In this document: piece by piece, positions 1 through 12,499 of the stretch
Numbering within the stretch: the first letter of the stretch is position 1
Layout: each line of letters begins with the position of its first letter
From: Massilia niastensis DSM 21313
GTDB taxonomy: Bacteria; Pseudomonadota; Gammaproteobacteria; Burkholderiales; Burkholderiaceae_D
DNA: 64,000 bases
Assembly (NCBI RefSeq): GCF_000382345.1
Contig: NZ_KB908089.1
Location: 54,447-118,446 of the forward strand
Reading direction: 5' to 3'
Notes under the pieces: generated by a model
What the model saw: the letters and a program-made list of their open reading frames with translations, nothing else
The model's database searches: none
What the model was told of the DNA's origin: nothing
Translations under genes and position numbers: made by a program

Positions 1-708
1 GGGGCAGGTCAGGGGAACCCGTGAGCCGAGCTGGTCCAGGCCGGCCATCCCGTTGTCGCCGTCGAAGATCCGGTTCTCGACCTCGATCCATTCCTGCGCG
101 GCAAGCGCGGAGGCGGCTTCGGCGGCGCCAGGCGCCGCCGGGGGCCGCACCAGATCGAGCAGGATGGGTACGATGTCGTCCACGCGGCGGACGTAATCGA
201 CGGCCGCATGCGCCGCCGCACTGGCCGGCATGTCCGGCACCTCGGCCTCGCCCGGATCCTGGACGATCGCAATGCCCCCACGGGCCTTGATGGCCTGCAG
301 CCCGACGGTGCCATCGTCGAGGTAACCGGACAGGACGATCGCGATCGCATCGGCGCCGTAGGCCGTGGCGGCCGAACGGAACAGCGGGTCGATGGCGGGC
401 CGGGAGTGGTTTTCCTTGGGGCCGCTCGAAAGCCGCGTGTACGCGCGCTCCCCGGCCCTGGCGACCGTCAGGTGCAGGTCGGGCGGCGCCACCAGGACCT
501 GGCCGGCGACCAGGAGTTCGCCCTGGAGCGCATGGCGCACCGGGAGCGCCGAGCAGCGCTGGAGCATGCTCGGCAGGATGCTGGCGCCCGCCCCGATATG
601 GGTGACGATCAGCACCGCCGCCGGGAAATCTGCCGGCAATGCCTTGAGGATCACTTGCAAGGGATCGGTGCTCCCGGACGATCCGCCGATGAGGATGATT
701 TTTGGCAT
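1..708 (-). CDS. CheB-type protein-glutamate methylesterase domain protein (3' end cut by window edge)
   Basis: The visible 236 residues form a CheB methylesterase domain starting directly at the methionine, with no receiver domain in front. The nucleophile loop reads LIGGSSGS (residues 6-13, Ser at the CheB Ser164-like position), the catalytic His lies in VTHIG, and the Asp lies in LSGYLDDGTVGL, so the Ser-His-Asp triad is present. CheB removes methyl groups from, or deamidates, glutamyl residues of chemoreceptors. Without a receiver domain it is probably a stand-alone or sensor-associated esterase. The start ATG at 708-706 is the first methionine and sits where the fold should begin. The stop codon lies outside the window, so the C-terminus and any fused domain are unknown. 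Confidence 0.8.
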   Translation of the reverse strand, partial: MPKIILIGGSSGSTDPLQVILKALPADFPAAVLIVTHIGAGASILPSMLQRCSALPVRHALQGELLVAGQVLVAPPDLHLTVARAGERAYTRLSSGPKENHSRPAIDPLFRSAATAYGADAIAIVLSGYLDDGTVGLQAIKARGGIAIVQDPGEAEVPDMPASAAAHAAVDYVRRVDDIVPILLDLVRPPAAPGAAEAASALAAQEWIEVENRIFDGDNGMAGLDQLGSRVPLTCP

Positions 709-894
709 GAGAATAGCGTGGAGTCCTTGCCGAACAAGCCTACTCCACATCAACGAAAGATGCCGCGCCAATGCCGGCGCGTGCGTGCATCCGTGCGCGA
801 CGAGTCCTACAGGGGGCGCGCCTGCGGGCCTATTGCGCGCGCCCGGCCAGCCGCTATGATGAAGATTCGTCCAAAGACCACGAGGAGATCAGCC

Positions 895-1263
895 ATGTCG
901 ATGCAAGGTTCGGACAAGGACAAGGGCGCCAAAGGGCGCCACTTCGACCAGCTCACCCGCAGCGGCACCAGCAGCGCGGGCAGTGTCGGACCCGGCGGCA
1001 CCGGGGATGCGCAGCAGGCGGGGCGGCCGGGCGGCATGCAGCAGGCGGGGCGCACCGACGACCTGCTGTCCGGCGGCTGCGATGCCGACCAGGATAACGA
1101 GGGTTTCCGTGAAGGCAGCGCCAGCCGGGGTGGCGGCACCGGCAGGCAGGGTGCGGGCAGCAGCGGCAACCTGCAGTCCGGAGAACCGAACCAGCAGGGA
1201 ATCCGCGGCCAGCGCACGACCGAGACCGATCGCGACGAGGACGAGTCCCGCCGCGAGCGCTAG
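895..1263 (+). CDS. small Gly/Ser/Gln-rich hypothetical protein
   Basis: This is a 122-residue protein of low complexity, rich in Gly, Ser, Gln, Asp and Arg, with several Gln-Ala-Gly-Arg repeats in the middle and a strongly charged Arg/Asp/Glu C-terminus. It has no signal peptide, membrane segment or recognisable domain and is predicted to be disordered. The start is chosen because a good Shine-Dalgarno (GAGGAG) lies 7 bases upstream of the ATG; the frame is open further upstream but has no better start. It is divergent from the CheB-like gene across about 190 bp. The function is not recognised; its composition resembles stress-associated disordered proteins, but that is only a guess. Confidence 0.65.
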   Translation: MSMQGSDKDKGAKGRHFDQLTRSGTSSAGSVGPGGTGDAQQAGRPGGMQQAGRTDDLLSGGCDADQDNEGFREGSASRGGGTGRQGAGSSGNLQSGEPNQQGIRGQRTTETDRDEDESRRER

Positions 1264-1306
1264 GCCGCCTTTTCAATCTCCTGGCGCGGGGGCGGGGCGG
1301 CGGGCG

Positions 1307-2116
1307 TCATCGTCCGGTGGATTGCTTCAGGAGATTCCAGTAGTGGACGGGGCTGAGCCGTTCCAGCCAGGCCACGACGCGTGCGTCGGTTCCGACCAGC
1401 ACGCGCGCCTTGCGCCGCTCGATGCCGCGCACGATGATCTCGCCGGCCCGGTCCGGCGCCAGCCGCAGCAGCCGTTCGGCCACGGCCTGGCCGTGTTCGA
1501 GCTCGTGCGCCGGGGCGTCCCGCGGCGCCCGCGCATTCCTGAAGATGGCGGTGGCCACGCTGCCCGGGTGGACGACGGTGACGCCGACGCTGCTGCCGTC
1601 GAGTTCGTGACGCAGGGCGTTCGAGAAGCCGCGCACGGCGAACTTGCTGGCCGAGTAGGCGCTCTGGCCCGGCGGCGACACGATGCCATAGGTGCCCGAG
1701 ACGTTGACGATGCGCGCATCGTCGCTGTCGCGCAGCAGCGGCAGGAAGGCGCGCGTCATGCGCACCACCGCATGGAAGTTGACGTCCATGAGCCAGTCGA
1801 AGTCCTGCTCGCTGACCTGCTCGAAGCTGCCGCCGAGCGCGACCCCGGCATTGTTGACCACCAGGTCGACGCGGCCATGGATGATCCCGACCTCGGCCGG
1901 GAAGCCCCGCACCGCCGCCCGGTTGGCGACGTCGAGCTGGTGCACGCTGGTGCGCACGCCGAGCGCGCGCGCCTGGCGGGCGGTTTCGGAGGCGGCCTCG
2001 CCGTCGATGTCGGCCAGGGCCAGGTGGCAGTCGCGGCGCGCCAGCGAGAGGGCGGTGGCGCGGCCGATGCCGCCGCCGGCGCCGGTCACCACCGCGACGC
2101 GGTTGGCAAGCTTCAT
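1307..2116 (-). CDS. SDR family NAD(P)-dependent oxidoreductase
   Basis: A 269-residue classical short-chain dehydrogenase/reductase. The cofactor loop TGAGGGIGR is at residues 11-19, NNAG follows near residue 90, and the catalytic Ser and YxxxK (YSASK) are intact, so it should be an active NAD(P)-dependent oxidoreductase. The substrate cannot be read from the sequence; the C-terminal extension after the catalytic core is typical of SDRs acting on hydrophobic alcohols or ketones. It is divergent from the TetR gene at 2277 with an operator-like palindrome between them, so TetR control of this gene is likely. Its ATG overlaps the stop of a 28-codon upstream reading frame. Confidence 0.9.
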   Translation of the reverse strand: MKLANRVAVVTGAGGGIGRATALSLARRDCHLALADIDGEAASETARQARALGVRTSVHQLDVANRAAVRGFPAEVGIIHGRVDLVVNNAGVALGGSFEQVSEQDFDWLMDVNFHAVVRMTRAFLPLLRDSDDARIVNVSGTYGIVSPPGQSAYSASKFAVRGFSNALRHELDGSSVGVTVVHPGSVATAIFRNARAPRDAPAHELEHGQAVAERLLRLAPDRAGEIIVRGIERRKARVLVGTDARVVAWLERLSPVHYWNLLKQSTGR

Positions 2117-2199
2117 CGCAGCGCCCCCTTCGGTCCGCAGGAAAGGGTGGCGGCGATCAGCCCATCCAGCGGATCGGCGTCGGTGAAATGGTCAAACAT
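2113..2199 (-). CDS. possible 28-residue leader peptide translationally coupled to the SDR gene
   Basis: A short frame begins with ATG at 2199, encodes 28 residues (starting MFDHFTDADPLDG) and ends with a TGA that overlaps the SDR start codon (ATGA arrangement). Weak ribosome-binding candidates (AGGA or GGGA) precede the ATG. Such an overlap would allow translational coupling, or the frame may be the remnant of a truncated upstream gene. There is no homology-based support, so it remains a candidate only. Confidence 0.25.
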   Translation of the reverse strand: MFDHFTDADPLDGLIAATLSCGPKGALR

Positions 2200-2223
2200 G
2201 GCGTCCCGATCCTGTTCTAATCG

Positions 2224-2241
2224 TGACACTCTACATTGTCA
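2224..2241. promoter_or_regulatory. palindromic operator candidate, TGACA-N8-TGTCA
   Basis: An inverted repeat with perfect 5-base arms (TGACA 2224-2228, TGTCA 2237-2241) lies in the gap between the divergent SDR and TetR genes, with a third TGTCA half-site at about 2262-2266. Its placement just upstream of the regulator start suggests the TetR binding site for autoregulation and control of the SDR. The assignment is inferred from position and symmetry. Confidence 0.45.
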
Positions 2242-2276
2242 GAAACGAGGTGGCAAGATTGTGTCAGAATAGAAGC

Positions 2277-2921
2277 ATGACAGCCGAGCTTTCCACTACC
2301 ACCAGGTCCTATCGGGGCCAGTCGCAAGAGCAGCGCCGCGCCGAGCGCCGCAGCAAGCTGATGGCGGCCGCCATCGCAGTCTACGGCGAACGGGGCTACC
2401 ACCAGGCCACGGTCAAGGCCGTGTGCGAGGCGGCCGGCCTGACCGAGCGCTATTTCTACGAATCGTTCGCCAACAGCGAAGCGCTGCTGATCGATTCCTT
2501 CAATGCCATCACCTATTCGGTACTCGGCGAGATCCTGCGCGCCGGCGAAGCGGCCGGGCGCGGCAGGATCGCCCGCTCGCGCGCCATGCTGGAGGCGTAT
2601 TTCTCCGCCCTGCAGCGCGAACCGAATTCGGCGCGCGTGTGCCTGGTCGAGATCCGCGGCGTCAGCCGCGCCGTCGACCAGGCCTTCGACTCCGCGCTGC
2701 GCGCCATCGGACGCGAAGTGGCGCGCATGATCGCGCCGGCGAGTTCCATCGACGACGAGCTGCTCCAGGTCGGCGTGGTGGGCGGCGTGATCCACATCGC
2801 GTTGCGCTGGATCGAGAACGGCTACCAGCCGCCCATCGACACCGCGGTCAACTCCGCGCTCAGGCTGGGCGAGGTGCTGGCGACCAACCCGCGCCGCCCG
2901 CGCGCCGCGCCGGCCGCCTGA
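2277..2921 (+). CDS. TetR/AcrR family transcriptional regulator
   Basis: A 214-residue TetR-type repressor. The N-terminal helix-turn-helix covers about residues 28-75 (AAIAVYGERGYHQATVKAV, then the recognition helix with LTERYFYESF), followed by an all-helical ligand-binding domain. The start ATG at 2277 was preferred to an in-frame ATG at 2223 because the latter would run through the palindromic operator. The gene is divergent from the SDR at 1307-2116, which it probably controls by ligand-relieved repression. The ligand is unknown. Confidence 0.85.
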   Translation: MTAELSTTTRSYRGQSQEQRRAERRSKLMAAAIAVYGERGYHQATVKAVCEAAGLTERYFYESFANSEALLIDSFNAITYSVLGEILRAGEAAGRGRIARSRAMLEAYFSALQREPNSARVCLVEIRGVSRAVDQAFDSALRAIGREVARMIAPASSIDDELLQVGVVGGVIHIALRWIENGYQPPIDTAVNSALRLGEVLATNPRRPRAAPAA

Positions 2922-2953
2922 CTTCCCGCGCCGCCCGGCCGTCATGAACCGGG

Positions 2954-2980
2954 AAAAAAGGCCCGGACCCACCGGGCCTT
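2954..2980 (-). terminator. rho-independent terminator of the outer-membrane protein gene
   Basis: A perfect 9-bp stem (AAGGCCCGG/CCGGGCCTT, loop of 5) is followed, on the minus strand, by TTTTTTCCC. It lies about 20 bp beyond the stop of the gene at 3002-3493 and may also stop plus-strand transcription from the TetR gene. Confidence 0.8.
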
Positions 2981-3001
2981 GTCCCATGTGCCGCAGCCGT
3001 T

Positions 3002-3493
3002 TTAGAAGTTGAAGACGACGCCGGCGCTCACGTTGGTGGTGTCGCTGGTCGGTTTCTGCACTTCGACGCGACCCGAGATCTGCGGCGAGAAGGCGTAGCC
3101 CAGGCCGATGCCGTACAGGGCGCGCGATTCCGAGTCGCTGCCGCTGAAGCCGCGCGACTTGACGTCGACGTCGATGCGGTTGTAGCCGAGGCGGCCGTAC
3201 AGGTCGAGGTTGGTGGCGATCGGCAGGCTGCCGACCAGGGACAGCGCGACCTGGTCGGCCTTGACATCGACGCCGAACGCGTCGGCCTCGCCCAGGCGGC
3301 GGAAGCCGCCTTCGAGCGCGACGTTCGGGAGGAAGTTGTAGCCGGCGAAGAAGCCGTAGCTGGTCTCGCGGTCCGACCAGTCCTTGAACTTGGTTTCGCC
3401 GGCATCGACGCCGGCGTAGAAGGTGCCCGGGGCGGCAGCGAATGCCGACGAGGAGATGACCAGGGCTGCTGCTACTGCGATGTGCTTGAACAT
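3002..3493 (-). CDS. small outer-membrane beta-barrel protein (OmpA/opacity-like)
   Basis: A 163-residue secreted protein with a clear signal peptide (residues 1-19, cleavage after SSAFA). Alternating strands such as FYAGVDAG, SYGFFAGYNF, LYGRLGYNRI and LYGIGLGYAF follow. The protein ends in Phe (VVFNF), the usual outer-membrane insertion signature. The length fits an eight-stranded opacity/OmpW/OmpA-N type barrel without a periplasmic OmpA domain. The role is probably structural or in small-molecule permeation. A short perfect hairpin (CTGCGGA-ACA-TCCGCAG, 3518-3534) sits in the presumed 5' untranslated region. The gene is monocistronic, with its own terminator. Confidence 0.85.
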   Translation of the reverse strand: MFKHIAVAAALVISSSAFAAAPGTFYAGVDAGETKFKDWSDRETSYGFFAGYNFLPNVALEGGFRRLGEADAFGVDVKADQVALSLVGSLPIATNLDLYGRLGYNRIDVDVKSRGFSGSDSESRALYGIGLGYAFSPQISGRVEVQKPTSDTTNVSAGVVFNF

Positions 3494-3703
3494 TGTTGAA
3501 CCTCTTGAGTTTTTCCGCTGCGGAACATCCGCAGGGCCGCGATCTTACACGACAATGTCACAATCGCCAGCCGCGCGTAACAAATGGATACACCAATATT
3601 ATTTGCCGTGCGGCACATGTCTGCATATGAATGTTGGTTACAATCCGGGATTGCCAACGATTCGACGAACACATGGGGTGGGAGAACCGGGCTGACCGGG
3701 GGA

Positions 3704-3735
3704 GGAAAGAAGCGCCGCCCCGGCCGGGACGGCGC
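3704..3735 (-). terminator. rho-independent terminator of the bkd operon
   Basis: A 10-bp GC-rich stem (3712-3721 with 3726-3735, loop GGCC, one G-T pair) is followed on the minus strand by a pyrimidine/T-containing run. It begins just after the lpdV stop codon. Confidence 0.6.
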
Positions 3736-3740
3736 CGGGA

Positions 3741-5144
3741 TCAGATGTGCAGGGCGTGGCCCAGGGCGCGCAGCGCCGCTTCCTGGACCGCCTCGCCCAG
3801 GGTCGGATGGGCGTGGATGGTGCGGGCGACGTCCTCGAGCTGGGCGCCCATCTCGATCGACTGGGCGAACCCGGCCGCCAGCTCGGACACGCCGGCGCCG
3901 ACTGCCTGCCAGCCGAGGATCACATGGTTGTCCTTGCGGGCGACCACGCGCACGAATCCGTCCAGGCTTTCGATCGTCATCGCGCGGCCGTTCGCGCTGA
4001 ACGGGAAATGTGCGCTGATGAACTCGACGCCGGCGTGGTCGGCCTCGAGCGGCGTCATGCCGGCCACGACGATCTCGGGATCGGTATAGCACACCGCCGG
4101 AATCGCGGCCGGCGCGAATTCGCGGTACTTGCCGGCGATGATCTCGGCCACCATCTCGCCCTGGGCCATGGCGCGGTGGGCCAGCATCGGCTCGCCCGCC
4201 AGGTCGCCGATCGCCCAGACGTTGCGCATCGAGGTCCGGCACAGCGCGTCGACCTTCAGCGCGCGCCCATCCATGTCGAGCATCAGGCTTTCCAGGCCCC
4301 AGCCGGTGGTGCGCGGCTTGCGTCCGACCGCCACCAGCACCCGGTCGGCTTCGAGGCGGGACTCGACCCCGGAGGCGTCGCGCACCCGCACCTGGCCATC
4401 CTCCATGCCGAGCACCGAGGTGCCGAGGCGCAGTTCGACGCCGAGCCGGGCCAGCGAGGCCGCGACCGGCTTGGCCAGGTCGGCGTCATAGGCCGGCAGG
4501 ATGCGGTCGAAGGCCTCGACCACGGTGACCTTGCTGCCCAGCTTGCGGTAGGCCGTGCCCAGCTCCATGCCGATGTAGCCGGCGCCGACCACGACCAGGC
4601 GGCGCGGCATCGAATCCGGCGACAGCGCCTCGGTCGAGGAGACCACCGGCCCGCCGAAGGGCATGAAGGGCAGCTCGACCGGCTCGGAACCGGCCGCCAG
4701 CAGCAGGTGCTCGCAGCGGATGCGGAACACCGCCTGCTCGCTGCCCGCGGGCGGCTGCACCTCGACGGTCTTGCCGTCGATGACGCGCGCCCAGCCTTTG
4801 ATCACGCGCACGCCGTGTTTCTTCAGCAGGGCGCCGACGCCGCCGGTCAGGCGCTTGACGATGCCGTCCTTCCAGGCCACCGTGCGGTCGAGGTCGATGC
4901 GCGGGTTGTCGAGCGTGATGCCGAGCGGCGACTCCTGCGCCGCATACGTCGTCGCCTTGCTGAATTCGTCGGCGGCGTGGATCAGGGCCTTGGACGGAAT
5001 GCAGCCGATGGTCAGGCAGGTGCCGCCCGGCTGGGCGCCCTCGACCAGGATGGTCGGCACGTTCAGCTGGCCGGCGCGGATGCCGGCCACGTAGCCGCCC
5101 GGGCCGCCGCCGATGATGAGGAGGGTGGTGGTGAGCGTTTCCAT
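3741..5144 (-). CDS. lpdV: dihydrolipoyl dehydrogenase (E3) of the branched-chain 2-oxoacid dehydrogenase complex
   Basis: A 467-residue flavoprotein that reoxidises the dihydrolipoyl group of the E2 component, passing electrons through FAD to NAD+. The FAD-binding GGGPGG is at residues 12-17, the redox-active disulfide GGTCLTIGC has Cys43 and Cys48, the NAD-binding [12 protein letters not shown] follows, and the dimer-interface active-site pair is in HAHPTLGE near the C-terminus. The start at 5144 was taken because it lies 2 bp after the bkdB stop; an in-frame ATG 10 codons upstream would overlap bkdB. It is the last gene of the operon, so it most likely serves the Bkd complex rather than the pyruvate or 2-oxoglutarate complexes. 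Confidence 0.93.
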   Translation of the reverse strand: METLTTTLLIIGGGPGGYVAGIRAGQLNVPTILVEGAQPGGTCLTIGCIPSKALIHAADEFSKATTYAAQESPLGITLDNPRIDLDRTVAWKDGIVKRLTGGVGALLKKHGVRVIKGWARVIDGKTVEVQPPAGSEQAVFRIRCEHLLLAAGSEPVELPFMPFGGPVVSSTEALSPDSMPRRLVVVGAGYIGMELGTAYRKLGSKVTVVEAFDRILPAYDADLAKPVAASLARLGVELRLGTSVLGMEDGQVRVRDASGVESRLEADRVLVAVGRKPRTTGWGLESLMLDMDGRALKVDALCRTSMRNVWAIGDLAGEPMLAHRAMAQGEMVAEIIAGKYREFAPAAIPAVCYTDPEIVVAGMTPLEADHAGVEFISAHFPFSANGRAMTIESLDGFVRVVARKDNHVILGWQAVGAGVSELAAGFAQSIEMGAQLEDVARTIHAHPTLGEAVQEAALRALGHALHI

Positions 5145-5146
5145 CT

Positions 5147-6472
5147 TCACTCCACGAACAGGGTCGCCGGACATTCGAGGTAGCCGCGGATCGCCTGCAC
5201 GAACTGGGCCGCCACCATGCCGTCGATCACGCGATGGTCGAAGGACGAGGACAGGTTCATCATCTTGCGTGCCACCATGGCGCCGTCGCGCACCACCGGA
5301 CGGTCGACGATGCGGTTGACGCCCACGATCGCCACTTCGGGACGGTTGATCACCGGCGTGGTGACGATGCCGCCCAGCGGACCCAGGCTGGTGATGGTGA
5401 TGGTGGAGCCCGACAGTTCCTCGCGGGTGGCCTTGGCGCTACGCGCCGCATCGGCCAGGCGCGCCAGCTCGGCGGCGCAGGACCACGGGTCGCGCGCTTC
5501 CGCATGGCGCACCACCGGCACCATCAGGCCGGTCTCGGTCTGGGTCGCAATCCCGATGTGGACCGGATTGTAGGTGGTCAGCAGGTTGGCCTCGTCGTCG
5601 AAGCGCGCATTCATCTGCGGGAAGCTGCGCAGCGCCAGCACCAGGGCGCGCATCAGCAGCGGCAGCAGGGTGAGCTTGCCGCGCCCGGCCCCGTAGCGGG
5701 CGTTGAGCTGGGCGCGCAGGACTTCCAGTTCGGTGACGTCGATTTCCTCGACATAGGTGAAGTGCGGGATGTGGCGCTTGGCCTCCTGCATCTTCTCGGC
5801 GATCTTGCGGCGCATGCCGATCAGCGGCGCCGCATGTTCGCCATGCATCTGGGCGTAGCGCCTGTCGCCGCGTCCGGCCGGCAGGCCCTCGCGGCGCCCG
5901 GACACATAGGCATCCAGGTCGCCATGGGTGATGCGGCCGGCGGGCCCGCTGCCGGAGATGAACTGGAGCTCGACGCCGAGATCCCAGGCGCGCTGGCGCA
6001 CGGCCGGCGCGGCCAGCGGCTTGTCGCCCTCGGCGCGCAGCGCCGGCGACGGGGCCGGCGCGGAGCGTGGCGGTGCGGGAGGCGCGCTGCGCGTGGGCGC
6101 AGGGGCTGCCGCATGGGCGCTGGCGGCCAGCTCCGGTTCCGCCACCATCTCGGCCGGCGCGGCCGGGGCCGGGGCCTTGGCCGCCTCGGTGCGCGCCGTC
6201 GGAGCCGCGCCCGCCGCCACGTTGCCGGCGCCTTCGACCTCAAGGCGGATCAGCACCGCGCCGACCGCCATCGACACCCCGACCTCGCAGCCCAGCGACT
6301 CGACGGTGCCCTTGACCGGCGAGGGAATCTCGACCGTGGCCTTGTCGGTCATGACGTCGGCCAGCACCTGGTCTTCCTGCACCTGGTCGCCCGGCTTGAC
6401 GTGCCAGGCGACGACTTCGACTTCGGCAATGCCTTCGCCCAGATCGGGCATCTTGATTGCGTGTATGCCCAT
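5147..6472 (-). CDS. bkdB: branched-chain 2-oxoacid dehydrogenase E2 (lipoamide acyltransferase)
   Basis: A 441-residue E2 core protein. The N-terminal lipoyl domain covers about residues 1-77 with the lipoylated Lys44 in TDKATVE. An Ala/Pro-rich linker, a peripheral-subunit-binding domain (about 155-195) and the acyltransferase domain to the C-terminus follow. The catalytic motif is DHRVIDG, with His413 and Asp417. It transfers branched-chain acyl groups from the E1-bound thiamine to CoA. The start at 6472 is one base after the E1-beta stop (TGAGATG). Only one lipoyl domain is present, as is usual for BkdB. Confidence 0.93.
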   Translation of the reverse strand: MGIHAIKMPDLGEGIAEVEVVAWHVKPGDQVQEDQVLADVMTDKATVEIPSPVKGTVESLGCEVGVSMAVGAVLIRLEVEGAGNVAAGAAPTARTEAAKAPAPAAPAEMVAEPELAASAHAAAPAPTRSAPPAPPRSAPAPSPALRAEGDKPLAAPAVRQRAWDLGVELQFISGSGPAGRITHGDLDAYVSGRREGLPAGRGDRRYAQMHGEHAAPLIGMRRKIAEKMQEAKRHIPHFTYVEEIDVTELEVLRAQLNARYGAGRGKLTLLPLLMRALVLALRSFPQMNARFDDEANLLTTYNPVHIGIATQTETGLMVPVVRHAEARDPWSCAAELARLADAARSAKATREELSGSTITITSLGPLGGIVTTPVINRPEVAIVGVNRIVDRPVVRDGAMVARKMMNLSSSFDHRVIDGMVAAQFVQAIRGYLECPATLFVE

Positions 6473-6473
6473 C

Positions 6474-10713
<4,240 letters not shown>

Positions 10714-10733
10714 GGCGCGCCGCCCGGTGCGGG

Positions 10734-12125
10734 TCAGGCCGACAGGGCGGCGGCGCGGGCGCGGCGCTGGCGGACCAGGTAGCCGGCCGCGAGCAGCAGC
10801 AGCCAGGCCGGGATCAGGAACACGGACAGGCGCAGTCCCGGCGTCAGGTACATCACCACCAGCAGGCCGGCGACGAAGGCCAGGCACAGGTAGTTCGACA
10901 GCGGGAACCAGGGGCTGCGGAACAGGGTCGCCTGCCCGGCCAGCTCCTTGTGGCGGCGGAAGCGCAGGTGGCTCCACGAGATCATGCCCCAGTTGATCAC
11001 CAGGGCCGCGACGGCCAGGCCCATCATCATGCCGAAGGCTTCCTTCGGCAGGAAGTAATTGACGCTGATCGCCGCCAGGGTGGCCAGGGCCGAGACGCCG
11101 AGGGCGTTCAGGGGCACGCCGCGGCGCGAGGTCTTGAGCAGCAGCGCCGGGGCGTTGCCCTGGGTGGCCAGGCCGTACAGCATGCGGCTGTTGGCGTAGA
11201 CGCAGCCGTTGTACACCGACAGCGCGGCGGTGAGCACCACCAGGTTCAGCACATTGGCGACCAGGGTGCTGTCCAGCGCCTGGAAGATCAGGACGAAGGG
11301 GCTGCCGCCCGTGACCACCTTCTGCCACGGGTACAGCGCCAGCAGCACGGCGAGCGCGCCGACGTAGAAGATCAGGATGCGGTAGATGGCGTTGTTGGTG
11401 GCGCGCGGGATGGTGCGGCTCGGATCGTCGGCCTCGGCGGCGGTGATGCCGATCAGTTCCAGGCCGCCGTACGAGAACATGATGACGGCCATCGCCATCG
11501 CCAGGCCCGACACGCCGTTGGGGAAGAAGCCGCCATGGCGCCACAGGTTCGACACCCCGGCCTCGGGGCCGGCGCCGCCGCTGGCGAGGAGATACAGGCC
11601 GAACACGATCATGCCGACCACGGCCGCCACTTTGATCACCGCGAACCAGAATTCCATCTCGCCGAAGGCCTTCACGTTGAGCAGGCTGATGGCGTTGACC
11701 AGCACGAAGAAGCCGAGCGCCGAGACCCAGGTCGGCACCTCGGGGAGCCAGTACTGCATGTAGATGCCCAGGGCCGAGAGCTCGGCCAGGCTGACGAGGA
11801 TGTACATGACCCAGTAGTTCCAGCCGGAGACGAAGCCGGCCAGCTGGCCGCAGTACTTGTCGGCGAAATGGCTGAACGAACCGGCCACCGGCTCGTCGAC
11901 GATCATCTCGCCCAGCTGGCGCATGATCAGGAAGGCGACCGCCCCGGCGATCGCATAGCCGAGCAGCACCGAGGGGCCGGCCATCTGGATGGTCTGGGCG
12001 ATCCCGAGGAACAGGCCGGTGCCGATCGCGCCCCCGAGCGCGATCAGCTGGATGTGGCGGTTCTTCAGCCCGCGTTTGAGTTCGTTCTTCCCGTCGTGCA
12101 TCGTCGGCCCCGATTGGATTGCCAT
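10734..12125 (-). CDS. amino acid permease (APC superfamily, AroP/ProY type)
   Basis: A 463-residue membrane protein with about 12 hydrophobic segments. It carries the N-terminal signature of the amino-acid transporter family: KRGLKNRHIQLIALGGAIGTGLF at the first helix, then SPGEM-like GEMIVDEPVAGSF, and a conserved YGGLELIGITAAEADDP in the sixth helix. It is a proton-coupled importer of amino acids; the exact substrate (aromatic amino acids, proline or others) cannot be told from motifs. A second in-frame ATG 8 codons later is an alternative start. It is convergent with the EAL gene (20 bp gap). Confidence 0.87.
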   Translation of the reverse strand: MAIQSGPTMHDGKNELKRGLKNRHIQLIALGGAIGTGLFLGIAQTIQMAGPSVLLGYAIAGAVAFLIMRQLGEMIVDEPVAGSFSHFADKYCGQLAGFVSGWNYWVMYILVSLAELSALGIYMQYWLPEVPTWVSALGFFVLVNAISLLNVKAFGEMEFWFAVIKVAAVVGMIVFGLYLLASGGAGPEAGVSNLWRHGGFFPNGVSGLAMAMAVIMFSYGGLELIGITAAEADDPSRTIPRATNNAIYRILIFYVGALAVLLALYPWQKVVTGGSPFVLIFQALDSTLVANVLNLVVLTAALSVYNGCVYANSRMLYGLATQGNAPALLLKTSRRGVPLNALGVSALATLAAISVNYFLPKEAFGMMMGLAVAALVINWGMISWSHLRFRRHKELAGQATLFRSPWFPLSNYLCLAFVAGLLVVMYLTPGLRLSVFLIPAWLLLLAAGYLVRQRRARAAALSA

Positions 12126-12499
12126 AAAGCTAGGGATTCTACTGCAACTGGGCGCCGGATTGGCATGGAATGCCGGCCTGGGCTTGATATTCCGGCGGGC
12201 GAACCGGCATGGCGCCCCGGGGAAAAGAAGATGGCCGAGGCGACGTATTCATCGAGGGATGGAGATCGGGCGAAACCGGGTTTTTCGAAGCGTGTGGAGC
12301 CGTTTGGCCATCCGCTTGCAGCCCTTGCAGCGGACAGAAAACTGCTCGTTTAGTTCCGAAATACGCAGCCTGTTTCGCTCTCCCTTCTGCTCCTGTTGTT
12401 TATTCCTGCAAGCGCTTGAAACCCCTGTCGAATGAACTAAGCTTATAACTCTGATAATTATCAAAAACCGCGGTCTAGCTATCTGCCAAGGGGGACGCC
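12126..12499. other. 374-bp divergent intergenic region upstream of the caspase locus
   Basis: No gene is supported. The part next to the permease is GC-rich; the last 130 bp before 12500 is distinctly AT-rich (TAAGCTTATAACTCTGATAA at about 12438-12457) and is the likely promoter region of the caspase-amidase gene. The compositional drop contrasts with the surrounding chromosome and fits an acquired module. Confidence 0.4.
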
